Shown here piece by piece: positions 1 to 32,639 of a stretch of DNA of 64,000 nt; within the stretch, counting starts at the first letter, position 1, and each line of letters starts with the position of its first letter. The position numbers were made by a program, and so were the translations under genes. The notes under the pieces were generated by a model that saw only the letters and a list, made by a program, of their open reading frames with translations, was not told the origin of the DNA and ran no database searches. Origin of the DNA: Hyperoplus lanceolatus (Eukaryota > Chordata > Actinopteri > Uranoscopiformes > Ammodytidae); the NCBI GenBank assembly GCA_026929865.2, contig CM049414.1:7751501-7815500 (forward strand), read 5' to 3'.

Positions 1-620
1 TATTTATTGTTGAATATGTGTCGCGTAGGCAGTTAGCGTACCAGGTAGCTAGTTAAGTCGTTAGGTATGCTAGCTAACGTAACTGGCCCGCGAGCGTACA
101 AACTGTACTAATAAGCAGACTGACTTTTCTTGGAGCTATAGATCTTAATTGTGGGGCTTATTCTGATAAGTCGCCTCAACTGTGCTATGCTTTTGCAATG
201 TCTGCCAGCCCTTGTTTTGTGGATTAACACATTCGCTAATGTCAATGTCCTCCGCACTGTAAATTACACTGTCTTAAACTCGCTACAATGATCTTTAAGC
301 TGATTTTGTGCGGTGCGTTGCCTATAACCCTGGCGAGATAGTTTTTAGGCAGCTCGTTAAACATAGTCGGATATTGTAGTTGTAACTGCAAGATCGATTC
401 GGGGAATCTTCCTGGATACTCGTCCAGGTGTTCACCTTTTAAAAAGACTGTTAGCCCAGTTGACCCCCGACACTAGGTAAGAAAGGACTGCATTGAAGAA
501 GTGAACGGTTGTAGAATAAAAAATAAAATTGAAGTGTTGACGCTACTAGCCGAAAGAGACACTCTGTAAAAAGCCAAGAAGGTCCGGGAGAGGTAATCCC
601 CGTTACAAATACCTGTCAGG
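1..620 (+). promoter_or_regulatory. ppp4r3a: Upstream region and 5'UTR of ppp4r3a
   Basis: This is the sequence upstream of the first coding exon. It must hold at least part of the 5'UTR and perhaps the promoter, but I see no TATA box at a convincing position and no strong CpG island. An in-frame TAA at 594-596 lies just before the ATG, so the reading frame cannot extend upstream without a splice. The base at -3 is A (618), a favourable Kozak context. The transcription start cannot be placed from sequence alone, and the window may begin inside the promoter. Confidence 0.4.
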
Positions 621-18486
<17,866 letters not shown>

Positions 18487-19560
18487 AGAAGCTTCACTGT
18501 CTCAGCCTTTTTGCCTCACTCAGACAGTTTCAGCGCATAGACTCTACACAGGAATGATCAAACTTGTAAAACAAATTGAATGAATGAAAGCCACCCCTCG
18601 CACCTCAGCGGGTGGCCATAAGAGGAGCAGACTGTGAACACATACCAAGCCTCCTCGGACTAGCCCACTGCATACAAGTGCCAATCAGGAAAGCCAGGAG
18701 CGGAAAAAAGGAGTTCTGAGAAGTGGAAGAGATGTGTGAAAGTTGGGCGGAGAACAGATCACACTCAAAAGACTCAGACAGCATGAGACAGGTTGGATTT
18801 GGGTGATTTAAGCAACTGGAGGAAAAGACCACATACAAAAACACATGCACACGCAGAGTATCCCGTAGAGCTTGCAGGCTCGGACCATTACCCACTGCCC
18901 CCCCGCCCCGCCCCCCCCACTCAGGGAAGGACATCACAGCGGCCCAAATGGGTTGGCCAATTCAGACCCAGAACCACCTCTCTCACCCCGCTCCTCAGAG
19001 TTCACATCCTCCTTGTTTCTTTCTACTTCTCTTTCCTCTGCTCTTTCTCTCTCTCTTTGTCTGTTGCTTTTTGTCCCTTTTTTCTTATTTTTTTTTTAAA
19101 GTTAGTATATAGGACCAGACGGGAGGCAGCATGTGACAAAGGGCTGTCCTTGTTGTCGTTTGATGATGTCATCCGTGTCGTCGTTCCTCGGTGGACGTTC
19201 CTTCTCTGAAGAGAGAAAAAAAGCCAGCAGTTTCTTCATGATTTTCTTTTTTGTTCTCTATTTGTCTCTCAATCTTTCTCCTGTTTTTTGTAAATGACAA
19301 ACAAAAAAGACCTGCCTTTAAATGTTCAGGACGTTTTCAGTCACACTTGAACAGGTTTTTAAAGACCTCAGTAGGTTGAGCTAGTTTTACCCTTTTTGCC
19401 CTTTGAAACTGCAGATTTTTTGGAGAATTTGTAATCCCGTCTTGATTAAAGATTGAGTGGAATTCTAGATGTGATGAATTGTCATATCTTCTAATTTTTT
19501 TTCCTTTTACATGAGTGTACACTTAGTTGTTCAGAATATTTGGGACCATTAAAATGATCT
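18487..19560 (+). other. ppp4r3a: 3'UTR of ppp4r3a (end uncertain)
   Basis: Non-coding sequence directly after the stop. No AATAAA is seen, but the common variant ATTAAA occurs at 19445-19450, 19548-19553 and 19743-19748, so the mRNA may end within some 30 nt of any of these. Inside are a C-run (about 18897-18920) and a pyrimidine-rich stretch (about 19005-19100). The 3' end needs transcript data; the boundary given is a choice, not a measurement. Confidence 0.5.
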
Positions 19561-20739
19561 TTGCTGTAAGATGTCCTACTACCGTTTGTCCTGGAAATTC
19601 AAGGGTGTCCTTGCTGCACCATACTGTTTATTGATCATTCAGGGTTTCCTTGGCACCATAAGTATTTGATTTGATTTTTTCTTATTGCACAGGCAATGGT
19701 TCCACAAACTATATTATCATGCCTCTCAACTCCATGCTGTAAATTAAAGAAAATACCACCAATCCCACTCTGAAACTGCATAAATTAGACGCTTGGACGA
19801 TAATCTTTTCGCATCATGATCATTTGAACGTCTGTTGAGCAATTTAAGTTTGTGAAACCACGTAGAATACAGAATATATTGTAAAATGGGATTTGGCTCT
19901 ACTTTAAAGATTTATTCCACGTATTTTGGAGTCTGTCCAGGATTCAAAGCAATGCCATTACACGGAATATCTCATTTCAATCAGTGCTTCATTTTATGGA
20001 GTTAGACCATGTCTTTATGGTCCACCAGGTGGCAGCCTTAGTCCATAAAGAATTATCAAAAGAGGCGCGCTTGCCTGTCCTCATGGGTCAAGTCATCTGT
20101 ACTTTGAAGTTCTTGCACTAAACATGTTTGTGATGGTTTCATTTTAGGACAGCCTGTCTTAACATTATAAAGTATTTTTGTGAGTATCTGATGCATATAT
20201 TGGCCACAGTGCTGGTTTGGTGCTTTAATTATGGCACTGTTTTATAGCAACTCCTTTTTTTTTATACTGCTTTAAAACAGGCAGAAGGGAATATTTTGAT
20301 CAGTTGAAGGATGGATCCTCTTGTCTTGTCACTTTCATTTGAGTATAGTGCTCGAAAAAAGGAACAGCTAAAGACGGTGTCACTACACACTCAAATACGA
20401 TTATCAGATTTTATATTTAAACATAACGTCACAATTTTCCATATCCTGGAATATAAACAAGGTTGTTTAATGTATTGATGTTCTCTGTATTTTGATGATT
20501 GCATTTTCTAAATGTGAAAATGATCTTTCCCCACATATTTACTAGCTGACATTGTTCTGGTCATAATTGCTGTTATATTACCTTTGAGAAAAAGGTAAAG
20601 AGTATCATAACTGGAAGCCTCAGCACCCTAGAAGACCTATAAGTGTGGGGTTTTTTATACGAGTGAAAATAGTTTGATGAAAAGAGCACCTCCCATCCTC
20701 TATGTGGTCACCTCAGTGGGAGTTTGAGCACGACTGGAA
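19561..20739. other. Intergenic, start of gene desert
   Basis: AT-rich unique sequence with no ORF of interest. A third ATTAAA at 19743 allows the ppp4r3a 3'UTR to reach about 19770. Holds the CTCF-like site at 20022. Otherwise nothing recognised. Confidence 0.5.
20022..20035 (+). promoter_or_regulatory. Consensus CTCF-like motif, 1.5 kb past ppp4r3a stop
   Basis: CCACCAGGTGGCAG fits the CTCF core CCASYAGRKGGCRS at all 14 positions, in + orientation. It sits between the gene and the desert, where an insulator would be plausible. Motif evidence only. Confidence 0.45.
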
Positions 20740-20960
20740 AAACAAATGGCATCAAGGCCACTGAGGAGTCACTGTGTTGTCCCTCCAAGTGCATTGTGGC
20801 CTGCAAACATTGCTTATTAATTAAAAGCCAACAGAAGAGGATCACTTGGTGCGCAGCGTGCAGAGAGCGCCGTCACACACTGCCTATTAAGCCTCCCATT
20901 CACATGAAAGCCATCTCCAGACAACGGCAGCTTTTCAGGAGCAGCCCTCCCTGCCAGCCT
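20740..20960. promoter_or_regulatory. Candidate conserved non-coding element
   Basis: Complex, non-repetitive sequence with a TTATTAATTAAAAGCC homeodomain-type core at about 20812-20827. No repeat similarity and no believable coding. Calling it conserved is inference. Confidence 0.25.
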
Positions 20961-22089
20961 CCGTTTGCTCCTCAGCAGGAGTGTGGCAGAGAGTGTGAGT
21001 GTGTGTGTGTTCGCCCTCTTTGCCACTGGAGAGGCCAGCCTGCTTGCCGGTGCCAGCCACTGCTCCACCAGAATGCTGCCTCCTCTCTCCCAGTGCCAAG
21101 GCGCTCACCCGGCTCTGCCCGCCTGTATGTCTGCCAGACTGAAGAGTCCCCATCGGTGACACTGCTGTCCAGTTTCCTGCTGGGCCAATGAAAAGCCTCT
21201 TTGACAGCTCTCTTGATCGGCTCCCTGAACATCCAGGCTGCCAGTTATCAACTTTCTCTGGATTGATCACATCAGTAGGTCTATCTAACACCCTCAAAGC
21301 AGCATGTAACCATCCACAGCATGCAGTCATTGCACTGTGTTGTTGGGGCCGAGTTGTCTCCAGAGTTTTCTGAGACAGCCATAATTGCATATTGCAGGCA
21401 AGAGCGAAACTAGGAATTATCCATCCTGCCGCTGTCCTCCCCAACACTTTGAGTTGACTCACCCCCCCTGAATGTTTTATAGAAGCTGTCCTGTCAACAC
21501 AGTGGTTTTAAGCAGTCACTAGTTGAAACATTTTTTCTAGTTAGGAAGAGTTATTGTAATGTTTCAAAAGAAGATTTTGGCTACAGTTTATTGGAAAACA
21601 AATCAATGACTTGTATACTTGTATCAAAAATATCCAGTTTGTTTCAAATAACAGGCATACTTGAGATACTGCACGACTCTTCGAAGGCCTATATTCTATA
21701 CACCCTAGATTTCACCATATAAAACATCTTTCCATCTATGCACATTTCCCAGGTACCTGTTCTTCACTTAAGTCATACCAGAATTTCATTGTATTTGAAA
21801 TTCAACACGCAGTACTATGGCGAAAGTCTGTAGGGGGCGATAGAGACCTCTTCTGGAGATACGCTGTGGAATATGAACGGAGCGAGTGAATAAGTCATTA
21901 TTAGCCCATTAGCCAATAGGCCATATTTATGACCGAAATGACTTGTAAATCACTCAAGCTACCTGACAAGCTACTGCTACTGTAACGTAACAGATCAAAG
22001 TAGGAGCAAAATGAGAACACAGTCATCTATTATATTAATCCTACGTAATCCTGGTAACCACACCAGGATATGAAATAGGAAATGAGGCA

Positions 22090-22450
22090 CACATGCGGTT
22101 TTCGGAAAACCAAGCCGAGGTTGTCAAAACAAGCCGCGCAGCCTCCAGCCTCATGTATCCCCCGCCGGGCAAGGCCGGGCCGAGCCGGGACAATGAGCTG
22201 TGTTTCTGGCGGGCACAAAGTGTCTCTGTGTCCACCGGAGCCCTGGAGGTGATTGGGCCGTGTCCAGCGCAGTACGTCCGCCGCTGCGTGTGATTAATCA
22301 CCGTGTTAAAGAACGCTGTCCCTGAGGTGGAGAGAGGGCGGCAGGCCGACAGGGACCCCGGGACACTCACGATATCCCTCCCCCGGGCCGGCTCAGTCGG
22401 TAGCCAAATGAAAGAGAGTGGAGGAAAAAGTCGCCATCCGTCCCAGCTGG
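22090..22450. promoter_or_regulatory. CpG-island-like segment in the desert
   Basis: By eye about thirty CpG dinucleotides in 360 nt (GCCGGGCCGAGCCGGG, CGTCCGCCGCTGCGTG and so on), far denser than the surroundings. It contains a 12-bp palindrome GTGATTAATCAC at 22290-22301. Could be a promoter of an unannotated transcript or a developmental enhancer. Open frames on both strands here (up to 149 codons) reflect GC content and have no recognisable domain. Confidence 0.45.
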
Positions 22451-23902
<1,452 letters not shown>

Positions 23903-24439
23903 GCACACATACATGCACACACTTGGATCTATTCCTAGAAGCAGCGTACTTTCCAGGATTTCACTTTTAATGGCTCTCAAGTAATGTGCAGTCACACATT
24001 GGGATCTTGCAGATAAAAAAAATCCACAACCCATATAAATTGTCTGCGCCTATTTAAATGTGCGTAAAACTCACACTGCATAAAATAAAATCAACTTCAC
24101 CGGCCCCCCCGGGCACGTATAGCGGCCCCCGATCAGGAGGTGCTATTGAGAAATGAGGCTATGCAGCAGAGCGCTGGGGGAAACAGAATGGCTTCTGTAT
24201 GAGGGAGAGCGCAGAGAGGGGAAGCAGACATCCTACATGTAAAAATCACCCACGGCTAGTAGGGGAATGACCAAACCATGATGCCTGGGCTATTGGATTT
24301 ACCTCACGTAATGTAGCATGAATGAAGCCCTTAAAGGTATCGGTTTCCAGTCAATAAACAGGGGGAATCGGACGCATGGTTCAACGGGAGTTGAACATGT
24401 GGGACCAGTCTCTCTCTCTCTCTCACTCTCACTCACACA

Positions 24440-24441
<2 letters not shown>

Positions 24442-24519
<78 letters not shown>
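24442..24519. repeat. (AC)n microsatellite, about 78 bp
   Basis: Follows a CT/CACT-rich stretch beginning near 24409. Confidence 0.97.
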
Positions 24520-24522
<3 letters not shown>

Positions 24523-25217
24523 CACACACTGCTGCCCCGGTCACTCACTCAGGCTACAACAGTGTGTACATTAAACTCGCCATTCAACTTCACAAATCAA
24601 AACGGCTGGTAGCTAAATGTTAATGTCTTGGCAGGCTCCTGGGTCTCTGGCCGCGGTAACACAAAACTAACCAAACAGAACCTCGCTCCGAATACAGTAG
24701 CAGTCAAGATGGTGTTTGACATTCACAATTTTGTATCCACTTTTGTTTCCAGGGTAGTGAATGGCCCCCGTGCGTATAATCCAAAACTGTATTGATTTTT
24801 TTTCTCTCTTTTATTCCACGCAGCCATGGCTCCCGCTGCTGGCGTGTCTGAGGGCTCTTTAACGGCGGCTCTCGTGTCGTGTGGCGTTTGGCGTCCGGCC
24901 CGTGCCAAGGCGGCGTGTGTGGTCAACGGGAGCGACTGGGGGGGGGGACAGCCAGGGCGGCAGGTTCCAGACACAGAAGCACGCTGCGGTTCAAAGTCAG
25001 TGCCTCGCCTCGTACATATATCTCCTTCACTCTCCATCTATTTTCCTATTTTTTTTATTTTTTCGTCTCTCTCTCTCTCTCTGGCTGACCTCGGATAGCT
25101 TTCTATCAATACCGTTAAGCCATATGCCTATTTTATGAGTCCCTGAATCCTGCGCAGACATATATTTTTAATCGACCCCCCCCCTCCCATAACCCTCACA
25201 CGCTTACACCTCATCTT

Positions 25218-25262
25218 TCTCTCCTCCCTCCCTCCCTCTCTCCCTCCCTCCCTCCCTCTCTC
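25218..25262. repeat. (CCCT)n-like tract
   Basis: CTCCCTCC repeats within a longer pyrimidine-rich zone (about 25000-25480). Confidence 0.85.
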
Positions 25263-25537
25263 CCCCACCGTGGCCTAGGGGCATATGGTTTTGACTGGGC
25301 AGCAGATAAGAGAGATGTGTCAGGCTGCGGTATTGAACAAACACATCTTTCATTTCTCCCTTTTCTTCTCTCCTCCTTTTGACTCGTCTTCCCTCTCTCC
25401 ACTCCTCTCCTGTCCTCTCTTCCCTTCCCATTTCCTTTTCCTTCCCTCTTCTCCACTCCCAGTCTGCTCACCTCTTTCGTCTCTGTGACGGCTGGGTACA
25501 ATTAGGAGCCAAAAGCCTTTCGTCTTTTTTTTCCCGC

Positions 25538-25594
25538 AGAGAGAGAGACAGAGAGAGAGAGACAGAGAGAGAGAGACAGAGAGAGAGAGAGCGC

Positions 25595-25625
<31 letters not shown>
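25538..25625. repeat. (GA)n tract with GACA interruptions
   Basis: Purine repeat on the + strand, interrupted by CA at regular places and by GCGCGAAA. Confidence 0.92.
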
Positions 25626-25628
<3 letters not shown>

Positions 25629-25925
25629 CACTGTTATATTTGCGGGTGATGGAGAGGGGAGGAGAGAGAGACAGAATGGGCTTCAGATGCTCTCCAGGAG
25701 TGAAGACGAGGAGAGGTGGGGGGGGGGATGAGGGGCTAAAGGAGAAGAGACAGATCTCCTCGCGCTGAATGAAAGGCCCCCTCTCTCTCTCTCCCTCTCT
25801 CTCTCTCTCCCTCTCTGGTAGGGCACATCAGAGGCATGCGCTCCTCCGCTTTATGGAGGGAAAAGCGGTTTCCACCAAACTCTGCTTCCATTTATCTTTG
25901 GCTCCCTCACCCTTTACCCTGTACA

Positions 25926-26036
<111 letters not shown>

Positions 26037-26270
26037 TTGTACGGCACATGCACGCTCCTGCGCATACTATACACAGGCTGGATTTACTTTGATTTCTGAT
26101 TGCTTTGGTTTCTGCGGTGGCTCGATCAGGTTACTGTTCAAACTCCGTGCCAAGCCGGCAGTGTGTGTGTGTGTGTGTTTCAGTCTCTCTTTGCCGCCGT
26201 GTGTAGAAGAAGTGTGATGATAGTTTCCTAAGCCAGTGGTGGGAATAGCACAGTTTCAGCTGCTATTATT

Positions 26271-26272
<2 letters not shown>

Positions 26273-26350
<78 letters not shown>
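26273..26350. repeat. (CT)n microsatellite, about 78 bp
   Basis: Pure CT run. Confidence 0.98.
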
Positions 26351-26352
<2 letters not shown>

Positions 26353-26899
26353 TCTACAGGCCTGATTCTTTCCCCTGTCTCCTGTTTGACACCAGTGTTT
26401 CATTATTATCTGGAAGGGCTGCGTGATCACAGGCTAGCAACAGGGAGGACAGCCCCGATTTAATCCCAACGAGGCTTTTTATAGGCCCCCGCTACTCCGG
26501 CATTCATTGTTTTACTTGGTCAGTGTGTCAAGGACTCCGATGGGAGGGTGTAATAATTCCCCTAGCCAGGCGACACACTTACTTTCTTAGCCTTTCAGAC
26601 ACCCGCGCCAACACACATTCCGCCAGACGCAACTTCTACTAGTGAGCGCTTTCAAGGGCACAATCCTCGCAAACAATCCTCGCCAAGATCCGGGCATGTT
26701 GCAATTTCTGTCGTTTGAACAGAGTCTACCCCTATAACAAAAGCGAATACATACATACTTCAAGACCCCCCACCCTTACTCTCGGCCTCACAAAGTGTCT
26801 TCCATTACAGATAAGTGCAGCAGTGATATTGACAGGGGGTCACGTTGGACCATAGTTGACTTGACCTTTTGAGATGTCTTTCCATTTGACCAGCAACCA

Positions 26900-26943
<44 letters not shown>

Positions 26944-27726
26944 ACTTACAGTGGGTTCATTTCCATTAAAAGAATTTGCAATTTTTTTTTCTGTAAACCA
27001 TTTTCCACGTACAGTAAAAGAACGTTAAAAAAAGTCAAGGAGGTCACATGAGGGGAGATGGTTGTACAGATCACCGTAGTGAAAGGTCTTTTGTCTGCTG
27101 CCCGAGGGAAAAAAAGTATAAACAAACCTCATTTCAAGGGCTGTAGAAGTTGTTAGCACAACGTAGCGGGAACGAGAGTCGGAGGAATTTCCTTGTCAAT
27201 CACTAATGTGTGTGTGTTTACATTTGAAAGTGTGCATGTGCAGCCTCGTACATGGATGTTTTGATTGCGAGGTTGCGAGTTGAATGGCTCCCAACAAAAA
27301 TAAACTTCCAGTGAAAAGCGAGTGAAAATCACAGTGTAGCCCCTCTCTTTTCCCTTGTGTTTAATTTCTGACCTGAGACCAGTGAGATGTTAGTTTAGCG
27401 ATGGAGTTGATGTGTCCCTGGAGATCTCTGGAGCCCACCGGGGACAAGAGGTTCTGTGAGTTTTTGGGATCCTGTGTGACAGAGTCCTTTTTGTTGTCTC
27501 TATTTAATACAGACCTTTGGATGTGTAAGTGCATGTTACGAAGTTCAGCCTGTATAGGAAGTGTAGGTTAATTAACTCCTATGAACCAGTCTACAGTTTT
27601 TTATTCATTGTTATTATCTCTTTGACCTACATCAACGTATTCTCACACTTTATATAAATCATTCAACGATTCACAGCCAAATATACTTAACATGGGGGTG
27701 AAGTCTGTTTCTTGTGGCACATGTCA

Positions 27727-27795
<69 letters not shown>

Positions 27796-28059
27796 CCGCC
27801 CTCTCATTTAGAGGAAGTGAACTGTTGGACACGGTTTCCCCCTTTGTCATCTCATCATTCATTCTTGATTTCTGGTGTGAATTTATGTGAAGTAGTAGCA
27901 GGAATAACAGCAGGAGGGTCCCACAGGGAGCTCTGTTTCCTCTTCCTGTTATAGTACCATGCTTTTATTGTTACAAGCAGAATCAGAGGAGGAGGAGGTT
28001 GTGCCAGTGGTGGTGGTAAGGGTGGCTGTGTTGTTGGGGTTCAGTTAAATCCCCGAGCT
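26351..28059. other. Intergenic with short repeats, unassigned
   Basis: No gene seen. Contains a (GA)n run at 26905-26940 and the (CA)n array at 27728-27791. Remaining sequence is unique. Confidence 0.5.
27728..27791. repeat. (AC)n microsatellite, about 64 bp
   Basis: Pure run followed by CGCACCCGCCC. Confidence 0.97.
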
Positions 28060-28220
28060 GCTGGTCATGTCGCTCACGAGGTGCCACAGCGTGAGGTCCT
28101 GATGCCTAGCTAATGGGCTGAAACGGCTCACTGTAAATGTCCCTGGCCTGCTGGGTGGTCATGTTTGTCAGGTGTGTAAACCCAACTGGTGCTGAAAAGG
28201 TTTTGGGCCGGGTCCAGGAA
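28060..28220. promoter_or_regulatory. Candidate conserved non-coding element
   Basis: Complex unique sequence (TGCCTAGCTAATGGGCTGAA core) between repeat-rich zones; no coding signal. Low confidence, by appearance only. Confidence 0.2.
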
Positions 28221-29115
28221 AAAAATAAAAAGTCCTTAGTTGGCCCTCCGGTTCCTCTGGGAATGATATGAAAAGAATGCAATGTGAGTTGTATATTTTA
28301 CTTCAAATCTCGGTGGCTCAGTGGTGGATTTATGTGGGAAACTTTCTAACAAATCTGTTGTCTGCAACAAGACGTAATAATTGCACAGTTGTCACTATCA
28401 AAAGTACCCAACACTTGTGAAGGACAGAAGTTTTTTTTCACGTCTTGTACTGTCAGTCTTTCTTGGTTTCGTCATGACGTCAGTAGAGTTTAGACTATTG
28501 CTTAAAGCTCAAATCGAGCAGGATTTCATATATCAGTTAATGTCTATCAAGCATGTGAAAAACAGTGTATCCGCAATTTTTTTTAAATCTCAAAAAGCAT
28601 TGATTTAAGTTTCCTCAAGAAAGACCTTCATGATTAATACAATTGAATTTACTGCTGCCATAAGTTTTCTAGCATGCTATAAACAGCAATGTTCATGTAT
28701 TATTTTAGCTAGTGAAATTCATGCTTGGACCTTAAATTAATTTCTTATTATTTGATTAGTTTGTCCTTCTCGTCCTTTATCCATTCTATCATCACTGTCC
28801 AGGTCATCTTCTTATTTAATCGTTATTAATATTAAACAAAATAAATTAATTGAATTCTAAGGTTTTAGTAAACGGCTAAAAAAAGTCCTACATTTAATCT
28901 AGTGAACACTTTTGAAAACCCATGGAAATAGTTTGCTGTTGCTGCAGATCAAACTGAGAGTCAGAAACCCAACTCTTAGCACCTTGTCACAGAAAAAACT
29001 GGACACTAACTGCCCAGTTGGAAGTGGCAGAGCGCCAAACTAAATGTGGTAGATGAATAAAGTAAAACATCTAGCCTGGAAAAAAAATGGACTCTGGAAT
29101 TCCTGGAATCAAATA

Positions 29116-29390
29116 GGGGCGGCTGTAGGGTAGGGCGGTCGCCCCAGCGATTGCAGGGTCGGTGGTTCGATCTTCCGCTTCCCCGCCAAATATTGAAGTG
29201 TCCCTGGGCAAGACACTGAACCCCAAATTGCTCCTGATAGTTAGCTTTTACCCTGTGTGGTGGCTGCATCTATAAATGTGTGTGTGTGATTGAAAATGTA
29301 GGAATGTGAACAGGTCTCTCTTGTAGTTGTAAATGAGACCCTGTGTCTCAAGAGATTCCTTGTATGAATAAAACACGTCAAAAGAAAACA
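29116..29390 (+). mobile_element. tRNA-derived SINE
   Basis: Begins GGGGCGGCTGTAGGGTAGGG, with a degraded A box, then GGTCGGTGGTTCGATC matching an RNA polymerase III B box, followed by the core GTGTCCCTGGGCAAGACACT widespread in percomorph SINEs and a short A-rich end (CAAAAGAAAACAAA). It could be mistaken for a tRNA gene, but the cloverleaf is not intact. Confidence 0.8.
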
Positions 29391-30273
29391 AACTTCTCAT
29401 GTTGTCCTGTGTGCTCCATGTGAAAGGAATGTAAGGTAAGTATTTGCTAACACGACAGCCATAATACATTGCCCAGTTGGCAAAGTAAATCAAGGTTCTT
29501 CGCCAAGAGTTTGTTGATGAAGTACTTCACCGTTGTAGCCGCACACAAATCCATTCCACAGCACATGAAAAAAGTTGTCAGTTTGAAGATTTCTTTGACT
29601 TTTTTTCTCCTACTACAAACCCCTTCACCAAAATACCTTAACCAACGGCCTGCAGCGGGTGGGTTCAAAGTTCACCTGTTTCTGATCTGACCCCCGCATG
29701 ACCTTTTACTGATGTGATTTGACCACATGCACAAAAGAGCCCCAGTGGTCAGTCACCGAGGTTCTGGGCCATCCGTTAGCCACAGAGGGGGGGCAGGGGG
29801 GGTGTTCCGGGTCAGGGGGTCGGCGAGATGCCACATGCTCGCTCGTCTGTCACATGGCTGGGCCCTGTCTCGGATGACAGTGGATGGCTTTCACAGCCCC
29901 CGCACTTACGGACGGACGCGATTCATTCAGGCTATCATCCCCCCCCCCATCCTCCTTCCGATGAGGACAACATGTGACTTGGGGAATTTTCCAAATTAGA
30001 CACTGTTTAGAGGCAGTGGGGTTGTACAGCAGTGCAGTGAAAACCAGCCCCTCACAATGTTCTTTGGCTGGTGTTACCCTTCACTGTGAATCAGCGTTGA
30101 ATCGTGTCATAGTAATATATTGATATAATTTAGTCCGGTATTGAGTTTGAGTGTGTAGTTTCCGCTTGCTGTTTTAACAATTACTGTCAATGGACCTCTA
30201 AAAATTCTTTCAGGAAGCAAGTGAAATGCACAATGGAAGGAGATGGCACCTTCTAACAAAAGAAAGATTTTAA

Positions 30274-30790
30274 AGCTCCCATATTATACACTTTTCGGTA
30301 CTATTATACACCATATTATATGGTCTTAATGGTCCCTAATACGTTTTTCTTTAATTGTTTGCTGAAAAAAACTTTCAGATAATTTATTGTACTATGCTGA
30401 TATTCAGCTAATCTCACAATGGCCTATTTTTAAAAAAAGAGCTGCAGCTCCCCTCGTAAATATACAATCTTTGAGCTGCCCCCACCCCCTGTCCGGAAGC
30501 GAAGCCAGATACGCCTCGCCCTCTGTCTGTCAGGGCCGTGGACCAATAAGATATAGTGGTGTGGGCTGCACAGTGGAAGCTTCTGGCTTTCCAGTTTGTG
30601 AGGTCAGAAAAGGAGAAAATTCTGACTGGAGTATATTGGGGGGGGAGGGGTGGGTGTTTCAGAAAGGGGGAGAGTGAGAACAGGAGAGATTGTTATTTTT
30701 TTAAATATTTCGGCAGTCTCTAGGCACACCGTCGACCCATGGATATGTTAGAACACATTTAAAAAGTGCATTTAGCATAATATGTGACCT
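30274..30790. mobile_element. TTAA-type MITE
   Basis: Left end AGCTCCCATATTATACAC and right end GCATAATATGTGACCT are imperfect inverted repeats, flanked by TTAA at 30270-30273 and 30791-30794. Similar ends and internal TGGTCTTAAT motif to the copy in ppp4r3a intron 12, so probably the same broad family. Confidence 0.75.
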
Positions 30791-30877
30791 TTAAAATGTA
30801 ACGACTAAATATAATAAAAATAATACAATAATGTCTTGTTCGGATCAGTTTTTCTGTGTCTGTCAAACAAACACATG

Positions 30878-30998
<121 letters not shown>

Positions 30999-31507
30999 AT
31001 AGAGTGGAGGTGACCCTGTCCAGACGGGATATAGGGCTCAGTTCCACGGCGTTACTGCTGAAGAGGTGAAATGTGAGCCGGCTCACTGTACCGGATCGAT
31101 GGACTCGCCTCTACTGCTGTCCCAGGAGTCTGTGTGCTCTATCACTGTCACCACTGCCCGTATCACACTCACTCTCTTCCTTTCCTTTTGTTATATCCTT
31201 TTTTCTACCTTCCTCCTATCCACTCATTCTCTCTTGCCCCTCTGTTTCTTCGTCTATCTCTCCCTCAGTTGCATAAGCATAAAGCGATTACACAACCAGT
31301 GACACATACGCGAAACATAAGCAAGTCCAATCAAAGCTAGTGTTAACGAAGCACAAGTGCAAGGAAATTGATAATTATTAGGGCTGTTAAGCGATTAAAA
31401 AAAAAATCTAATTAATTACAGGCACTGTGATTAATTAATCTAAATTAATCGCATACTTATATGACACTTTTATGCCTGTTTATAAACAACTGTATCGGCT
31501 ACCATTC

Positions 31508-31508
<1 letters not shown>

Positions 31509-31568
<60 letters not shown>
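31509..31568. repeat. (TC)n microsatellite inside the hAT element
   Basis: 60 nt of TC within the 31379-32234 transposon. Confidence 0.97.
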
Positions 31569-31571
<3 letters not shown>

Positions 31572-31768
31572 ACTTCTGTCTCCTCCTCTCAGCCAGGTTA
31601 CTACATTAAATACATTTAGGAACTACTAGCGCTGAAAAAAAACACAAAAAAATAAGCAGGCTAAATGACTTTCAATCTCCCACAACAGACAGCGCTGCAC
31701 TGCCACAGGTACAGTGCGCATAGCCTATGCCGACTCATTCACCGTCCTTCTCATAGCCAAAAATATTG

Positions 31769-31797
<29 letters not shown>
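31769..31797. repeat. (AC)n microsatellite inside the hAT element
   Basis: About 29 nt of AC within the same transposon. Confidence 0.95.
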
Positions 31798-31799
<2 letters not shown>

Positions 31800-32561
31800 G
31801 GAGGAAAAAAGACAAGCATATGCTTGGAAGAGTGAGAGGGGGCGGGTGTCCGTTTGAAGGAGACGATCGCAGCTAGCAAACAAAAGTGAGACACAGAGGA
31901 AGATTGAGAGATACTTTTTTTAACCTATTGTTAATTAGGCACCCACTAAATCAATAATGCACAGACACTGCGGAGAATAACATAAGACGTATTCCTACCT
32001 TCATGCTTATTTGCCCAGAGCTTCCCATAAAACGTCCCTCTCTATGCTTCTTTCTTTACTCTTTAATCGTGCCTTGTCAGAAAGCTACAGGTGCAGCTCC
32101 GCTATCGCCTCACCTCTTTTGCACCGGGTCAAAGGGCAATATAGAAGTGCCATTAATCTGCGTTAATTTTCTTAATCGCGTTCATTTTTCTGTGATTAAT
32201 TAATCGAAATTAACGCATTAATTTGACAGCCCTAATAATTATTAAAATTTCATAGGTGATCAAACACATTCAGTCGCACCATTCAACGGGATTACATGGA
32301 TGGTGTATGAGTATTTCTTCTTTACACATATGATTAACCTTCTTCTGTAATTTTCTCCTCTCTCCACATCCTGCCCAACCCTCCTCCGTTCCCTCTCTCT
32401 TCTTCTTGTCTTTCCCCATCCATCTATTTCTTACATCCGCCACTACTGTATTCCCGGTGTTCATCTTTCCTTTCTATCGATCCACCGCGGAAGCAACTGA
32501 TCTGTCTCCCTGCTGCTGAGGAGGAATGTTGCAGGGAAGCTCTTTCTTTCATATGGATTCA

Positions 32562-32565
<4 letters not shown>

Positions 32566-32636
<71 letters not shown>
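32566..32636. repeat. (TG)n microsatellite, about 71 bp
   Basis: Pure GT/TG run. Confidence 0.97.

Positions 32637-32639
<3 letters not shown>

Larger units (their letters stand above)
31379..32234. mobile_element. Non-autonomous hAT transposon
   Basis: Ends TAGGGCTGTTAAGCGATT and AATTTGACAGCCCTA, with AATTAATC/GATTAATTAATC subterminal repeats, flanked by a perfect 8-bp duplication ATAATTAT (31371-31378 and 32235-32242). It contains a (CT)n run (31509-31568) and an (AC)n run (31769-31797), and no transposase. Confidence 0.92.
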
